From positions 1 to 64,000 of the forward strand of contig VWPU01004432.1 of assembly GCA_013398955.1 (NCBI GenBank): a stretch of 64,000 nt of DNA, in the 5' to 3' direction. Origin of the DNA: Callaeas wilsoni (taxonomy: Eukaryota; Chordata; Aves; Passeriformes; Callaeidae). Below the pieces are notes generated by a model that saw only the letters and a list, made by a program, of their open reading frames with translations, was not told where the DNA came from and did not search any database. Position 1 is the first letter of the stretch; every line of letters starts with the position of its first letter. Of this stretch, positions 50,301 to 59,883 are shown one piece after another. The position numbers and the translations under genes are program-made.

Positions 50301-53300
50301 TTACGGTGAATGAAAGTGAGTAACTCACCCTGAATGCCCAGTGCCAGTCACCTGTGCTTTTTGCCATGCCAGCTGCCAGCATATAACCACAGCCGCTGTA
50401 AACAACAGAAAGGAATGATCCATAAGCACCAATGAATTCTGGATGGGTGAAATGACACGTCTTGCCAGCTAAGGAGAGCACACAGAAGTGTTCTGCCGTA
50501 GCTTTCCAAAGAGATAAACAGAAATAACCCTCATGGTCTGTGCTAGTCTACTTGCCAGCCAGTATTAAAAAGAGAGTCTAACCTCCTCAGAGCAGACTTG
50601 AGATGATGGCAGTAATGTCCCAGATTCCCCTTGGAATACACATTCTGTAGAATGACACTGCAAACCTGGATCAAAGAGCCCATAAAACAGTTTATTACCT
50701 ACTCCCTTCTGTGCTAGCCACAGCAATTATGCCCTGCAGGAATTTCTTCAGTTTTAATATGCTTTCTGGGCCCAGCCTTGGCTGCCTGCTCTGATACAGA
50801 GTATGCCTCTAAACCACTTGAAAATTCCTTCTCCACCTTTTCTTCAGACACAATGTCAATTTAACAAAAAGAGGAGAGGGAAGTACCGGTTCTTCCTCGG
50901 GAGACATTAAATGGAGGGTTCTTGAAAAATCTGTCAAATAAACTAATAACTAAAAGCTTTTGTCTTCAAAAATACAGAAATAAATTACGTACTCTCATGC
51001 ACCTATTTATTTTAGAATTGAGTCAATATTTTATTCAAAGCCAGAGTTTCCAGAGTCTAGATTCTCCCTAAAAATGTTGGGGGGAAAAAGCAATTTTTTT
51101 TCAAGGTAAGTAGAGAAATACACCTAATCAACTCTATTCAAACTTGCTAAGGAAGTGACAAATCCCTTTGCAAGAGCCAATGCAGAAATACATAAAAATA
51201 AATCTGATTAGGGCTCAGGGTATATTGAATTGCAGGTGTGGTCAGACAGAATTTCAAAAGGCCACTAGCAAGAAAACCAACCTTCCCACTGGAATGAAGA
51301 TGTAGAAGATAGATAACACTGTGGTCCTTTTTCCTTCCTCAAACAGGTCTGCAATGATGGTAGGTGCTATAGTGGAATAACTGGCAGAGCCAATGCCAAC
51401 CAGTCCTCGTGAGAGAACAAATATCCTGTAATGCTGCAGGGAAAAGACATATTATAGTCGAAAAAAGTCCATGCAAGAAAGAAAGCTTACTGTTAAAGAG
51501 GGGCATTTTAGTGGATCAAATCTACCAGAGGAAATCAGAATTGAAATGCCTTTTGCCTATGTCTGTATTCCCTCCACTGACACCTGCTCCCCTCACATGT
51601 CACTGCTGGGCTTTCTCTTTCTGCACAGCAGTGACTTCTCAGAGTGACAGCCAGAGGGAATTTCAGGATAGGGTGGATAGAGCACACGCTTACCCAACAA
51701 GCTGCCACACTGTAAGGTCATAAACAAAAAACATTCAGGACAAAAATAAAATCCCATCAATCGCAACAGTAATGTGTGGGTTCTCTATTGCCTAGGCTGG
51801 ACTCCAGTATCCTATAAGGCATGGAGAATATTTAGTCCAAGCTTAAGGCTCAGGAAATGAGTGATCACAGATGCTTTTCCGAATGTGATTAGAGAAGGAC
51901 TCTATCTAAAGTCCTGCAAGCTGTATTCAGGTTATTTTCATAGCACCCTCTAAAAAGCGACATACCGACTCCGTGATGAATGAGCTCCCCAAGGTCACAC
52001 CAGACCAGAAGAAAATACCAACTCCAAGGATGATCTTCCTGTTGTAGCGATCTCCGAGGTATCCAAAGATGGGGGCAGCCAGCATGTAACACAAGGTGAA
52101 GACTGAAAATCCAACAGTGAACAAAGACAATATTCGTCCAATTATTTTTGTTGTATGTACTGCTCACTCTCCAGACAAACTCAGGTTATTTTTAGGGCAG
52201 GGGTTAAAGGCAGGCTGAGTTTGTCGGACTAGGAGGGGGATTGATATCTGGAAAGAGACAAATGCAGACTCAAAATATCTATACAAGAATAAAATGTACA
52301 TGAATTACTCAACTTCTGCATTTCTTGAGAAACACTTCATCTTTTGTGATTCACATACTGTGGGATTTTTGAAGGACCTGACTCCAGTGTGACTTTCAGT
52401 TTTTCATTATAGTCAGCCTGCCCACAAGTGGAAGTGAGCAATACCACACACAGGGAGGAACTAGAAGAGGTAAGTAACTGGACTGTGTTTTAGGAGCAGA
52501 CCACAGAGGGGCAAGGCAAAGCCAGCTGTCTGAACGGAGGAGATTTTATTACCTGTTTGCAGCAGACCTGTCTCCCGATCACTGAGCCCGAAGTATTTCT
52601 GTATATCCAACAGGACCCCTGCAACAGAGGCAGACACTGAATGACAGCAAAGCACCCTGCTCAATTCTGCTAAGTGCCAACTCAAAAACAGGGCTTGCAA
52701 GAACTGCAGCACATTTAGTTTCTGCTTTAGATGTAAGCCATTACTCTACCACAAGCACAAGATGCACAGAGAATTAAAAATTCTTATCACTATAGGTAAA
52801 ATTAATGATCTTCCACTATAAGGGTCTTATGAGAGTGAGTCTACCCACTGTTTCAAGCACACCTGTTCTGTTTCTTTTGCACCATTAGCACCTAAGTACA
52901 TGAACAATTTCGATTTCAAAGTTTAATGGGCACAGTGTGGAACAAAACAATGAGGATATTAAGACAAAAAGGTCATTTTCTTCTCTGTACTATGCCAGGG
53001 CTGCAGATCTTCCATGTCACCTATCTTGTATTTCCAATTTACACTGCTGAAAGCCAATTAAAAATAGAAGATACTGCTTTGAAAAAGCATACCTGTACTC
53101 CAGTGCTGAAAGATATCAATTAAAAAAGACATTTATTTCTCATGCCACTTCAGTTTTGTCAAAATAGATGAAGTTATAACATTGTTAAGAGGATGAAACC
53201 ACCACCAGTTAAGAGAACAAGTTCTGTGTAATTTGTCTGCTGTGCTCACAGGAGCTCATCTGCAGCAGAAGGGAGCTGGGCAAGGTCAGCAAGAGGAACT

Positions 53301-55940
53301 CCTCCCACGCGTGTTTTACATGTTGTGCCATGAACTACACTGCTCCAGCCACTTAAAAGCTGTGTGGGATCAGCTAATTTAAAGCTAAATCCATGTTCTC
53401 CCACAGTCCCCATGGCTGCAGCATCAGTCCACTCACTATTTACTGACGTGACTTCAATTCAGTGTAGATCAAGGTCCAGCCTAACAGCAGCTCCAGAGGT
53501 TTACAGCTGTTTCTCAGTGACTCTTGAACATATTTTACATTTAGGAGTTTCCTAATGGTTTCAAAAGTTTAAACAAGTGATTTAATTCAAACATTCTGCA
53601 TCATTAAAACAGGACAATCAATTGTATCCTTGCTTTCTGGCAGCCAGTGATCAATACACAGAAATAGTGTATTACAGGAATTCAGGTTTGGTCATGGAGT
53701 ATTTAGAAGAAATCACAGCTAACAAGACTTGAAGAGAACTACAACTTCATCTCAAACTAACATTCTCACTGAGCACCATTACAATGTCATTCCTTCCACG
53801 GAACTAAAATAACTGACCTTGCCAGTTCTTGGCAAATTACAAAGCATTGATTTGAACAGCTTGGTGATAGAAAAGAGGGGAAAGGTCAGCATGGTCACTA
53901 GTTTCAACAAACTGAAGTCAGACGGCAATTAAGGGGAAGAGCTTGTTTTCTGTGATGCAAATGCTGTCAAAGCCTGTGAGCAAAGCTATCCGGAAACCAC
54001 AACTTTGTAACTGCTGCTAGTTCACTTCTAGGCAGATACTCACACCTCCCCTTCCTCCCCTTCCTGTGAGCTGATGTCTAACAACATGGTCATACGCTTG
54101 GACAGCCAGACTCAAATGCACTGCTGCAAGAATTCTGCAGTGGCACTGAATTCTAGCAGGTGAACACTCTATTGCTGTGGTATTAACTGCAGCTTACAGA
54201 CTTCCCCCATGGCCCAGGAGTCATAGAACTAAGTAAAAAATTGGTTTAGTCATATAGTGTAATTAAAGGAGATGTTTCAAAGGCCTGGGCACTATCCCCA
54301 GCTCTGCTCTTGAATTCTAACATGCCCCTGAAGGTACCTCACTCACAAGAGCATGTTGGGAAAATTTTAAGCTCTTAGCAGGTTCAGGAGCCCCTGAATA
54401 GTTCAAAGCCTGGAATGAGCCAAATGGCTTCTTGAACTTAACCCTCCCAAGGGGATACCCTTCTAGCATTCAAGCTCTTCCTTGAAGATATTTTCCTCCT
54501 CTTCTGTCCCCTGACCTTTATTCTCCAAGGAAAGTTACTTGACAAGACAACGCATACACAGAAGTTTTTCATTAAGAGCCTTGCAGTGTCATTCAGCATG
54601 CACTCCTACTGCACTCCTACTTGCCTCCTTCCCTCTTGTATTGTTAAAAAGTACTCAAAAAACCAAGCTCAAACTCCTAAACCCACTACACTCTCCATTT
54701 TTACAGATACTGACTGAATGTCCTAAATTTCTGAATGGTCTAAGTAGCAAAATAATTACTTTATGTACTGTAACTAGGTATTCATTCCAAATTCAATAAT
54801 CCATCCTTTGGGTTTTTTCAAGGTTTTAAAACATTTCTATTTCCCAGGCCGCTCAGAAGTAAAATATAGCAAGCTCACAAAAAGTGTTTCCCCCATTTTC
54901 TAAATCAGATCCCTGGAAGCATGGTAGATGCTTAGGAGTAATACTAAATAGAAGAATTTACACAGACCACAATTTACATGGGAGAAAAAATCCATAGGTT
55001 TCCCTCCAGTTTACTATAAGCAACTCTTGGTTGTTTTCAGCTAGGGAAAAAAAATTAGTTAAAAAAATCACATTTTGGAGGAAGGATATTATTTATTAGA
55101 CAACAAGTCATAACTTGGGTAGGGGAAGGCTTAAGGAAGTGGGTCTCTATTCCTTTTCCACAGCCACATTCCACTCTTCATTGCAGAAATCACACAATTG
55201 CCAGCAGCTCACAAGGAAGTTAAGCCTCCCCTAAGCAAACTAACATAGATAACAAAATTAGTACAAAGATGACACAGTTTTTGAACTTGTAATGAGGGAA
55301 CAGCATCAGTATTCTTCAGATAAAGGAATACCATATAGAATCTACTAGATGCAAAGAAGGCCTTCTAAACTGCTGCGTAAAGAGAAGTTCCTTAGTCAAA
55401 TCTCTGAAGAATCCAGCCACAAAAATGGACAAGCTGCTCTGTGTGCTAAAGTCTGTTTATAAGAGACCTAGATTTTAAAGTATTACTTTATTTTTATAAG
55501 CATTCTACTAACTATTAATATCTAATAAATCACTCCTAAGTCTTTCCAAATTTATAATTAGAAGTTTCATTAAGAGTATGATCAACAGGCTAAAGCAGAT
55601 AAATGAGAAAAAGTAAAAAGACATAAAGCATATCCTTACTTTAGAAACATTTGTAGTAGAGTTTAAAAACATTTGTAGAGCTGTTAAGAACTTAAATTTC
55701 TTTTTCTTTAAAAGAAGAAAACGGGCTCTCACCTGGCACAATGAACCAATCAATGAAATTTATTAAATTCCCAAAGGACAGCACGGCAACTACCAGGCAG
55801 TCCCTCCTTGCTGGATTGTGCCTTGACACAGACACTGATGGACATCGTGTCCCATCTGCTGCAGCAGCTCCGTAATTCTGTCCCTCGAGCAGTGGCTGGA
55901 GCAGCAAGCCTGTGTCTTCGTGTTTACAGGAGGGTTGCAT
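32216..55940 (-). CDS. SPNS3: Spinster-family MFS transporter, probably SPNS3 (11 coding exons, 498 aa)
   Basis: Coding exons, in gene order: 55940-55733, 52618-52553, 52102-51966, 51433-51282, 50395-50329, 49464-49274, 47371-47219, 44080-43891, 41275-41210, 35085-34987, 32383-32216. All introns are GT-AG, phases agree at every junction, and the sum is 1,497 bases. The product is a twelve-helix membrane transporter. MFS motif A ([10 protein letters not shown]) is at residues 105-114, after TM2; TM4 carries [16 protein letters not shown]; the TM10-11 region has [14 protein letters not shown]. Known family members export lysophospholipids (SPNS1, lysosome) or sphingosine-1-phosphate (SPNS2); the SPNS3 substrate is not settled. 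I prefer SPNS3 because TM4 reads GSASYS where SPNS1 and SPNS2 have GEASYS, because of [10 protein letters not shown] and VVxGxxPPC in exon 7, and because the C-terminal tail is short. SPNS2 is the alternative, as parts such as RAQVVQ resemble it. Length is near the roughly 510 aa of mammalian SPNS3, as I recall it. Confidence 0.92.
32384..34986 (-). other. SPNS3 intron 10
   Basis: A 2.6 kb intron of ordinary AT-rich sequence; no element recognised. Confidence 0.75.
34987..35085 (-). CDS. SPNS3: SPNS3 exon 10: TM10-TM11 loop and TM11 start
   Basis: Residues 411-443, beginning [15 protein letters not shown] and ending with [15 protein letters not shown]. This is one of the best conserved blocks of the family. 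Exactly 33 codons, phase 0 at both ends, so skipping it would keep the frame. Acceptor TTTGTTTCAG, donor GGGGCT|GTAAGT. Confidence 0.94.
35086..41209 (-). other. SPNS3 intron 9 (longest)
   Basis: A 6.1 kb intron. Apart from a perfect 16-base tandem duplication at 37191-37222 I see no exon, retroposon or RNA gene. Confidence 0.7.
37191..37222. repeat. Perfect 16-base tandem duplication
   Basis: TAAGAGAAGGATGGGA occurs twice without spacer, in SPNS3 intron 9. Confidence 0.9.
41210..41275 (-). CDS. SPNS3: SPNS3 exon 9: TM10
   Basis: Residues 389-410: [20 protein letters not shown] then L-L. The GE-x-L-x-S-x-NWA-x-x-xDIL pattern is a Spinster hallmark. The acceptor has a good pyrimidine tract (CTTTTTTCTGTTTTGCAG), but a pentanucleotide array starts only about 26 bases upstream of the exon. 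Donor CTGCTG|GTAAGT. Confidence 0.93.
41301..41407. repeat. ACTAT pentanucleotide array
   Basis: Imperfect tandem ACTAT/CCTAT units with variants (TATGC, TGTGC) and one N at 41349. The N marks an unresolved base or gap, so true length is unknown. It starts about 26 bases before exon 9 of SPNS3 in gene sense, next to the pyrimidine tract. Confidence 0.95.
42292..42337. repeat. Perfect 20-base palindrome plus 20-base direct repeat
   Basis: AGGATATCTATAGATATCCT (42292-42311) equals its own reverse complement. AGATATCCTGTAGGT occurs at 42303-42317 and again at 42323-42337. It lies about 170 bases before the CR1 fragment. Confidence 0.85.
42506..42713 (+). mobile_element. CR1 LINE 3' fragment in SPNS3 intron 8
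   Basis: About 200 bases of CR1 3' sequence: AAATTCTTCCCTCTGAGGG, CCTGGAAGTGTTCAAGGCC, GGTCCCTTCCAACCC, then three and a half octamers of ATTCTATG/ATTCTGTG at 42685-42713. Inserted antisense to SPNS3, 5'-truncated. Confidence 0.96.
43891..44080 (-). CDS. SPNS3: SPNS3 exon 8: TM8 and TM9
   Basis: Residues 326-388. TM8 ([20 protein letters not shown]) is followed by basic ARRLRK, then DPLICATS and TM9. AEAARR matches the SPNS3 TM8-TM9 loop as I recall it. Acceptor GTCACCAG, donor ACTTTT|GTAAGT, phase 0. Confidence 0.94.
44081..47218 (-). other. SPNS3 intron 7
   Basis: A 3.1 kb intron with a short CAAA run at its 5' end and nothing else I can identify. Confidence 0.75.
47041..47057. repeat. 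(CAAA)n short repeat
   Basis: Four ACAA/CAAA units in intron 7 of SPNS3. Confidence 0.85.
47219..47371 (-). CDS. SPNS3: SPNS3 exon 7: TM7 and extracellular loop
   Basis: Residues 275-324. TM7 region [19 protein letters not shown], then RAQVVQG and PPCLQKSC, a luminal or extracellular loop with paired cysteines also seen in SPNS2 and SPNS3. The sequence N-S-S near residue 321 is a possible N-glycosylation site. Acceptor TTTCAG, donor AACAG|GTGAGC. Confidence 0.93.
48182..48239. repeat. Imperfect 29-base tandem duplication
   Basis: AATCAATTGC followed by an AAGG-GAAAAGAAAAT segment, twice, 29 bases apart, in SPNS3 intron 6 just left of the CpG block. Confidence 0.8.
48520..48695. promoter_or_regulatory. 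Intronic CpG island in SPNS3 intron 6
   Basis: About 19 CpG dinucleotides in roughly 170 bases, flanked on both sides by AT-rich intron. On the plus strand it is followed by TCATGCAG|GTCAGC at 48716-48729, an ATG just before a donor-like GT. It could be an internal or antisense promoter with a first exon. No known protein is encoded in either direction. Confidence 0.45.
49274..49464 (-). CDS. SPNS3: SPNS3 exon 6: TM6 and central cytoplasmic loop
   Basis: Residues 211-273. TM6 ([15 protein letters not shown]) is followed by a basic, Ser/Thr-rich loop of about 40 residues joining the two six-helix halves, ending [12 protein letters not shown]. The WC-x-DV pattern before TM7 resembles mammalian SPNS3. 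Donor AAGAA|GTAAGT, phase 2. Confidence 0.92.
50329..50395 (-). CDS. SPNS3: SPNS3 exon 5: TM5-TM6 segment
   Basis: Residues 189-210, [20 protein letters not shown] then F-R. The GDWHWA box is conserved in the family; GCGYMLA replaces the usual GLGYxxG. Acceptor TTTACAG and donor CAGG|GTGAGT are both strong. Confidence 0.92.
50396..51281 (-). other. SPNS3 intron 4
   Basis: A short intron of ordinary sequence. Introns 2 (450 bases), 3 (532 bases) and 5 (864 bases) are also short and show nothing notable; intron 5 contains a 100-codon minus frame I do not accept as coding. Confidence 0.8.
51282..51433 (-). CDS. SPNS3: SPNS3 exon 4: TM4 and start of TM5
   Basis: Residues 138-187 plus two bases of Ser188. 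It contains [17 protein letters not shown], a cytoplasmic loop FEEGKRTT and TM5 ([12 protein letters not shown]). Ser153 stands where SPNS1 and SPNS2 have Glu. Acceptor CCCTGCAG, donor GGAAG|GTTGGT; the donor is weaker than the others in this gene. Confidence 0.94.
51966..52102 (-). CDS. SPNS3: SPNS3 exon 3: TM2, motif A, TM3
   Basis: Residues 93-137. TM2 leads into MFS motif A ([10 protein letters not shown]), then TM3 ([19 protein letters not shown]). Motif A is the cytoplasmic TM2-TM3 signature of the major facilitator superfamily and is intact here. The acceptor is TTTTCAG and the donor GAGTCG|GTATGT, leaving phase 0. Confidence 0.94.
52553..52618 (-). CDS. SPNS3: SPNS3 exon 2: TM1-TM2 loop
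   Basis: Codes [21 protein letters not shown] (residues 71-91) with a split Gly before and a split Val after. This loop is the most conserved Spinster segment. The acceptor is TTGCAG and the donor ACAG|GTAATA, phase 1 on both sides. Confidence 0.93.
52619..55732 (-). other. SPNS3 intron 1
   Basis: A 3.1 kb intron separating TM1 from the rest of the protein. I see no coding exon, retroposon tail or strong repeat in it. Confidence 0.8.
55733..55940 (-). CDS. SPNS3: SPNS3 exon 1: N-terminus and TM1
   Basis: Codes residues 1-69 plus one base. The ATG has A at -3, a good Kozak context, and is the first in-frame Met of the open stretch. A polar N-terminus contains E-D-T-G-L-L (residues 8-13), which fits the acidic dileucine sorting pattern. 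TM1 follows (about 49-69), ending NFIDWFIVP, where family members read NYMDR or NYMNW. The donor is CCAG|GTGAGA. Confidence 0.88.
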
Positions 55941-56501
55941 GTTTCCAGTGCAGACTCTCAGCAGGGATGATGGAGCATTTCCTCACACAAAATTGATGCG
56001 TTGGGGCTATGAGGAACTTCAATCACTACGGTCATTTCCGGTACCGAAGCACAGCCACTAAGAACTCAAACGAAATGTTCCCTGGAGTTAGAACTTACAA
56101 AGAAAAAAGCTGCAGTGCTGTGTTTTGCAAAAGTTCTGAAGACCATGGCCTTGAAGACAAGGAAAAGTAAATGTAAACAAAAGCAAAGTAATCCATTGTG
56201 CACCCAAGAAATAAAAGTGCGCAACTCTGCAGTCATCTCACAGAAACTACTAATGCAAAAATAAAAATATTCTTTGTTGTCAGTGAGTTGCCAGAGCCAA
56301 AAATAGTCTTTCTACAGAAGAAAGGAAAGAAAGAAAGGAAAGAAAGGAAAGAAAGGAAGAAAGAGAGAAAGAGAGAAAGAGAGAAAGAGAGAAAGGGAGA
56401 AAGAGATAGAGAAAGAAAGAGAAAGAGAGAAGGCGAGAGAGAGAAAGAAAGAGAGAGAGAGAAAGAAAGAGAGGGAGAGAGTGAGAGAGAAAGAGAGACA
56501 G

Positions 56502-56600
<99 letters not shown>

Positions 56601-57319
56601 AAAAGAAAGACACAATCAGTCTTTTAAATAGGGCTGTGTCTTCCCCTTTCCCCCTAAAAAACAGCTCTGAAAGGGGAGGAGCAGAGGGCACAGGAAGGCA
56701 TTCTTGTTCTTTTGGCACATGTAGACACCTTTATCTGCCTTCTTTCTTCTGTCCACTCACATTTTTAGAAGTATTCAGTCACATGTCTTTTGAGCCACTT
56801 TGTGGATTACCAGCTTCAGAAGCTAATTTATTTTTTGCACCCTGTTAAGAAAATTTAAAGTGAAAATTACCAGCAAACTCTAAGAGTTTGAGAGTGAGGC
56901 AGCTAAACTGAATAAGGACTGCTTATGGTTTATGACTCATGCATGAAGACACAGGTCTGTGGTCAGGCTCTTTTTAAGAACTGTGTATTTCACACTTTAG
57001 ACTACGTGAAAGCCAAAATAGCACCTACCATTCTTGGCCCTTTTGTAAAATCCAAACTCCTTTGCTTCCACGTGCTCAACACGAATATTTCATTCTATCT
57101 TCTCTTTCTTTTATGTCCCTTTTTCTCTGCTCTAGACCACAGAATGTTCTCTGAGCAGTGTCACCTTATCTGTACTATCCCAGTGCTTAACTAAACCAGC
57201 GAAGTCAAGAGTTCCTTGGAATTCCTTGGAAGCACTAAAGAATCGACGCACTTTTGCAGAAATTAAAAGTTTTCTCTCCAGCCCCAAGCGTGGACAAAGG
57301 AAAATCAGGAACACCTACT
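55941..57319. other. SPNS3 upstream region
   Basis: Sequence between the start codon and the CpG block. It holds the GAAA-type microsatellite at 56318-56610 and is otherwise unremarkable. If transcription starts in the CpG block, most of this would be an intron in the 5' UTR or part of a long 5' UTR. Confidence 0.5.
56318..56610. repeat. GAAA/GAGA purine microsatellite
   Basis: About 290 bases of purine-only repeat on the plus strand. The left two thirds is interrupted (GAAAGGAAA, GAGAGAAA, GGGAGA units); roughly 56501-56602 is a near-perfect GAAA array of about 25 copies. Long open frames on both strands here are repeat translations, not genes. It lies about 380 bases upstream of the SPNS3 start codon. 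Confidence 0.97.
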
Positions 57320-57450
57320 CGGGTTACCAGTTCACACGCCTCCGAGGAGCTGCAGCGGGCTGTGCCTCGGTGCTGCCCCGCTGCGCCGCTGGGAGGCGCT
57401 CCAAGCCCGGCGCGCCGCCGCCCCGCGCCCATCCCGCCTCCGCATCCTTT
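57320..57450. promoter_or_regulatory. CpG-rich block, likely promoter
   Basis: About 18 CpG dinucleotides in some 125 bases, in a surrounding that is AT-rich and almost CpG-free. It lies 1.4 kb upstream of the SPNS3 start codon and 2.4 kb upstream of the plus-strand exon at 59884. It may therefore drive SPNS3, the plus-strand gene, or both. No TATA box is evident. A plus-strand frame runs through it but I do not recognise a protein. Confidence 0.55.
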
Positions 57451-59883
57451 CCCAGGAATATTTTCCATGTTTGATGCCCAGGCCTTGTAAGGAAGGCCTC
57501 GCGGGGCAGCTCATCAGGGTTTAACTCTCACTCTGAATAATTTAAATGCCTCTTGATCCAAGCGTCCTCGGAGTATCCAGGGCACATCCTGTATTTCTCT
57601 CAACTGACATTTACTGCTAGACCTGGTGTTTTGAGACGGCCAAAAGCAGGGTTCTAACTATCACTGCTGTGGCAAGAACACGATTCTGCTTTTATACAGC
57701 AGAATTTCCAAATTCTCAATTTTCCAAAGACAGAGTCAGATTAAACAAAATGTTCCTCACAAACACAAAACCACCAGTTCTAAACACTTCTTTTGATTCC
57801 CTTTCTGCCCTTCATTAAATTTTCCAGGTACCACTTCCAGTTTGTGCTTTTTGCTGCTGTTCTACCTGGCCACTGGTGCCACCACCTCTGCCTACACATC
57901 CCCTTCTCCGTTCCCTCAGTGTCACAAGCCTGCTCCTCCCACCCACTCTGGGTTTCACTGCTGGGTGCAGGTCTGCGGTGGTTTTTAGAAGGCCTCTGTG
58001 ACTTTGCCTTCTTCTGTCAGCTCCCCTTAGCCACCATTCCTTGATAGCCACCCTGCCCTAACTGCATGCTGGTCCTGTTCTCCAGCACAATTTTCATGTT
58101 CGTCCAGACCACACTGCACCAAAAACTTCCATCAAAAGTTTGTGACAATCCAGTTTCAATTGTGGGCATATAGAATGCCACTATACAATACAAGTCAACT
58201 TTCGTTAGGCAAGGTCACAGCTCGTTTCTTTATAGCCAATTAAATTTTTTCCTTATTTGTTCTGTCAGTCAGGCAGTTCCTTTCTTGGAACAAAGTGTGG
58301 TGTTTGCCTCCACAGCTTACCCTGTCGGTGCCAGGTGCCCATGCAATATAAAAAGCAGCTTTTTATCCCTGTCATACTCCTTCAGAAGCTCTGTTCTCCT
58401 GGTGGTTCATTCGAGCACGAGATCTCATAGCTGTGCCATGCAGTTAAACCCTCCCATGAGAGCAGCAAGTCAGAACCTCTTTATTCTCATGTTTGGCACT
58501 AGCCCAGACACAGAGCAATGTGTTTGCTTACACCACTTGGAACCTGGCTGTGGTACCAAAAGTTGTTTTGGTGGCTGAACCTGACAGAGGCACCGAGACC
58601 CCCCAGATGAACAGAGACCTTTGGTGACAGTGAAAGTGGCAGGCTGCTCCTCAGCAGGCCAGCAGATGTGCCACGCCTGAATCCTGACAGATGTGCCATG
58701 CCTGAATCCTGACAGGACTGCTTACACACAGCCAGTGTGAGAGCTTCCGGCTGTCCCCGAAAGGAGTTCCAAGCATTTACCTCAAAATGCCTTTGAATGT
58801 ATTTATTTATCCAAATATCCTCGAATGGTGGATGCTGCCACATCCATGAACAGCTTTGGAGGTTTGCCGGAGGTTTGCCAGAGCTTTCCCAAAAAGCTGC
58901 ATCAGAAGGGGCATTAATAGTGAACCAAGATGTCAGAAAGATATAAATTGAAAATATTTTGTTATCCTGATTAACTCCAAACCATTTCCACACATGTAGC
59001 AAAAAGAAGCTTATTAAGCCACTGAATAGCAAACAGCAACAAAATCTGTGAAAAACTAAATATGAAAATAATTGTGAACTAGTCAACAATGAATAATAAT
59101 ACTGATTTTAGGAAGAAAGAAATAAGTTGTTTTTGGTATCTCTCCCATGCATTACCCAGACAGAGGACATATAGTAACCAAAACAAAATACATACTTATG
59201 TGTATTTCCAAGTATATATTTAATTGCTGCAATATAGTTAGAACCAACAAGAATGCATTTAATGCAGAACATGTAAGACTGGTTTGCATTTTGAGGTGTT
59301 GTGATGGAAGAAAATTCATAAATCATGAGATTCTGCAAATAATTGAAATTTGGTTTGGTGCAAAACTTAATAATTTTAGTGTCTGTCAAGATCAAAGAAG
59401 TGAAATTTAACATCATTCTGGTAGACAGAAAGCTCAATAAATGCATGTCCAGACCCACCTGAAATACTCCACTCCAAGGAGATTCAAAGACAATTATAGT
59501 GACTGCAAAAGAGTGACAGAGACTCGGGTAAGAGGCTGTGGGGGATTAAGGTTTGTCACTACTTGTACCAAGGCTGCACCATAACTCACTTTGGTTTTGA
59601 ACCCAGTCTGCAGTGCTAACACATAAAGACAGACCTGGACTGAGACACGAACACCTGGGCTGCACATCTGGAAGGGCAGCAGTTTGACAGTTTAAACCAA
59701 GCAGTGACCAGCCTGCCAGGAGGGCAGGTGACTCGAGAAATGTAATCATGTATAAAAGTAGCGCAATTTTCAGTTACAGATTTATTACAGAACCAACACT
59801 TGGTCCTGTTCTCATAAAAGTCTACGTTACAAAACTCCAGAGATGACTAATCTACTAATGTGTGTATTTTTCTTGCCTTTCAG
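57451..59883 (+). other. No exon recognised upstream of the plus-strand exon
   Basis: This should hold 5' exons of the plus-strand gene if it starts at the CpG block. I could not identify any with matching phase. A donor-like TT|GTAAGG occurs at 57485-57492 after a short ATG frame, but it leaves phase 2 while the 59884 exon needs phase 1. A 25-base tandem duplication is at 58663-58712. Confidence 0.4.
58663..58712. repeat. 25-base tandem duplication
   Basis: CAGATGTGCCACGCCTGAAT plus CCTGA occurs twice back to back with one C/T difference. Confidence 0.9.

Noticed and set aside
56198..56848. 216-codon plus-strand frame and 161-codon minus-strand frame
   Set aside because: Both are translations of the GAAA/GAGA microsatellite (Lys/Glu/Arg repeats on one strand, Phe/Leu/Ser on the other).
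57254..57490. 78-codon plus frame through the CpG block ending at a donor-like GTAAGG
   Set aside because: Pro/Ala/Arg-rich as expected for GC-rich DNA; its splice phase (2) does not fit the exon at 59884, which needs phase 1.
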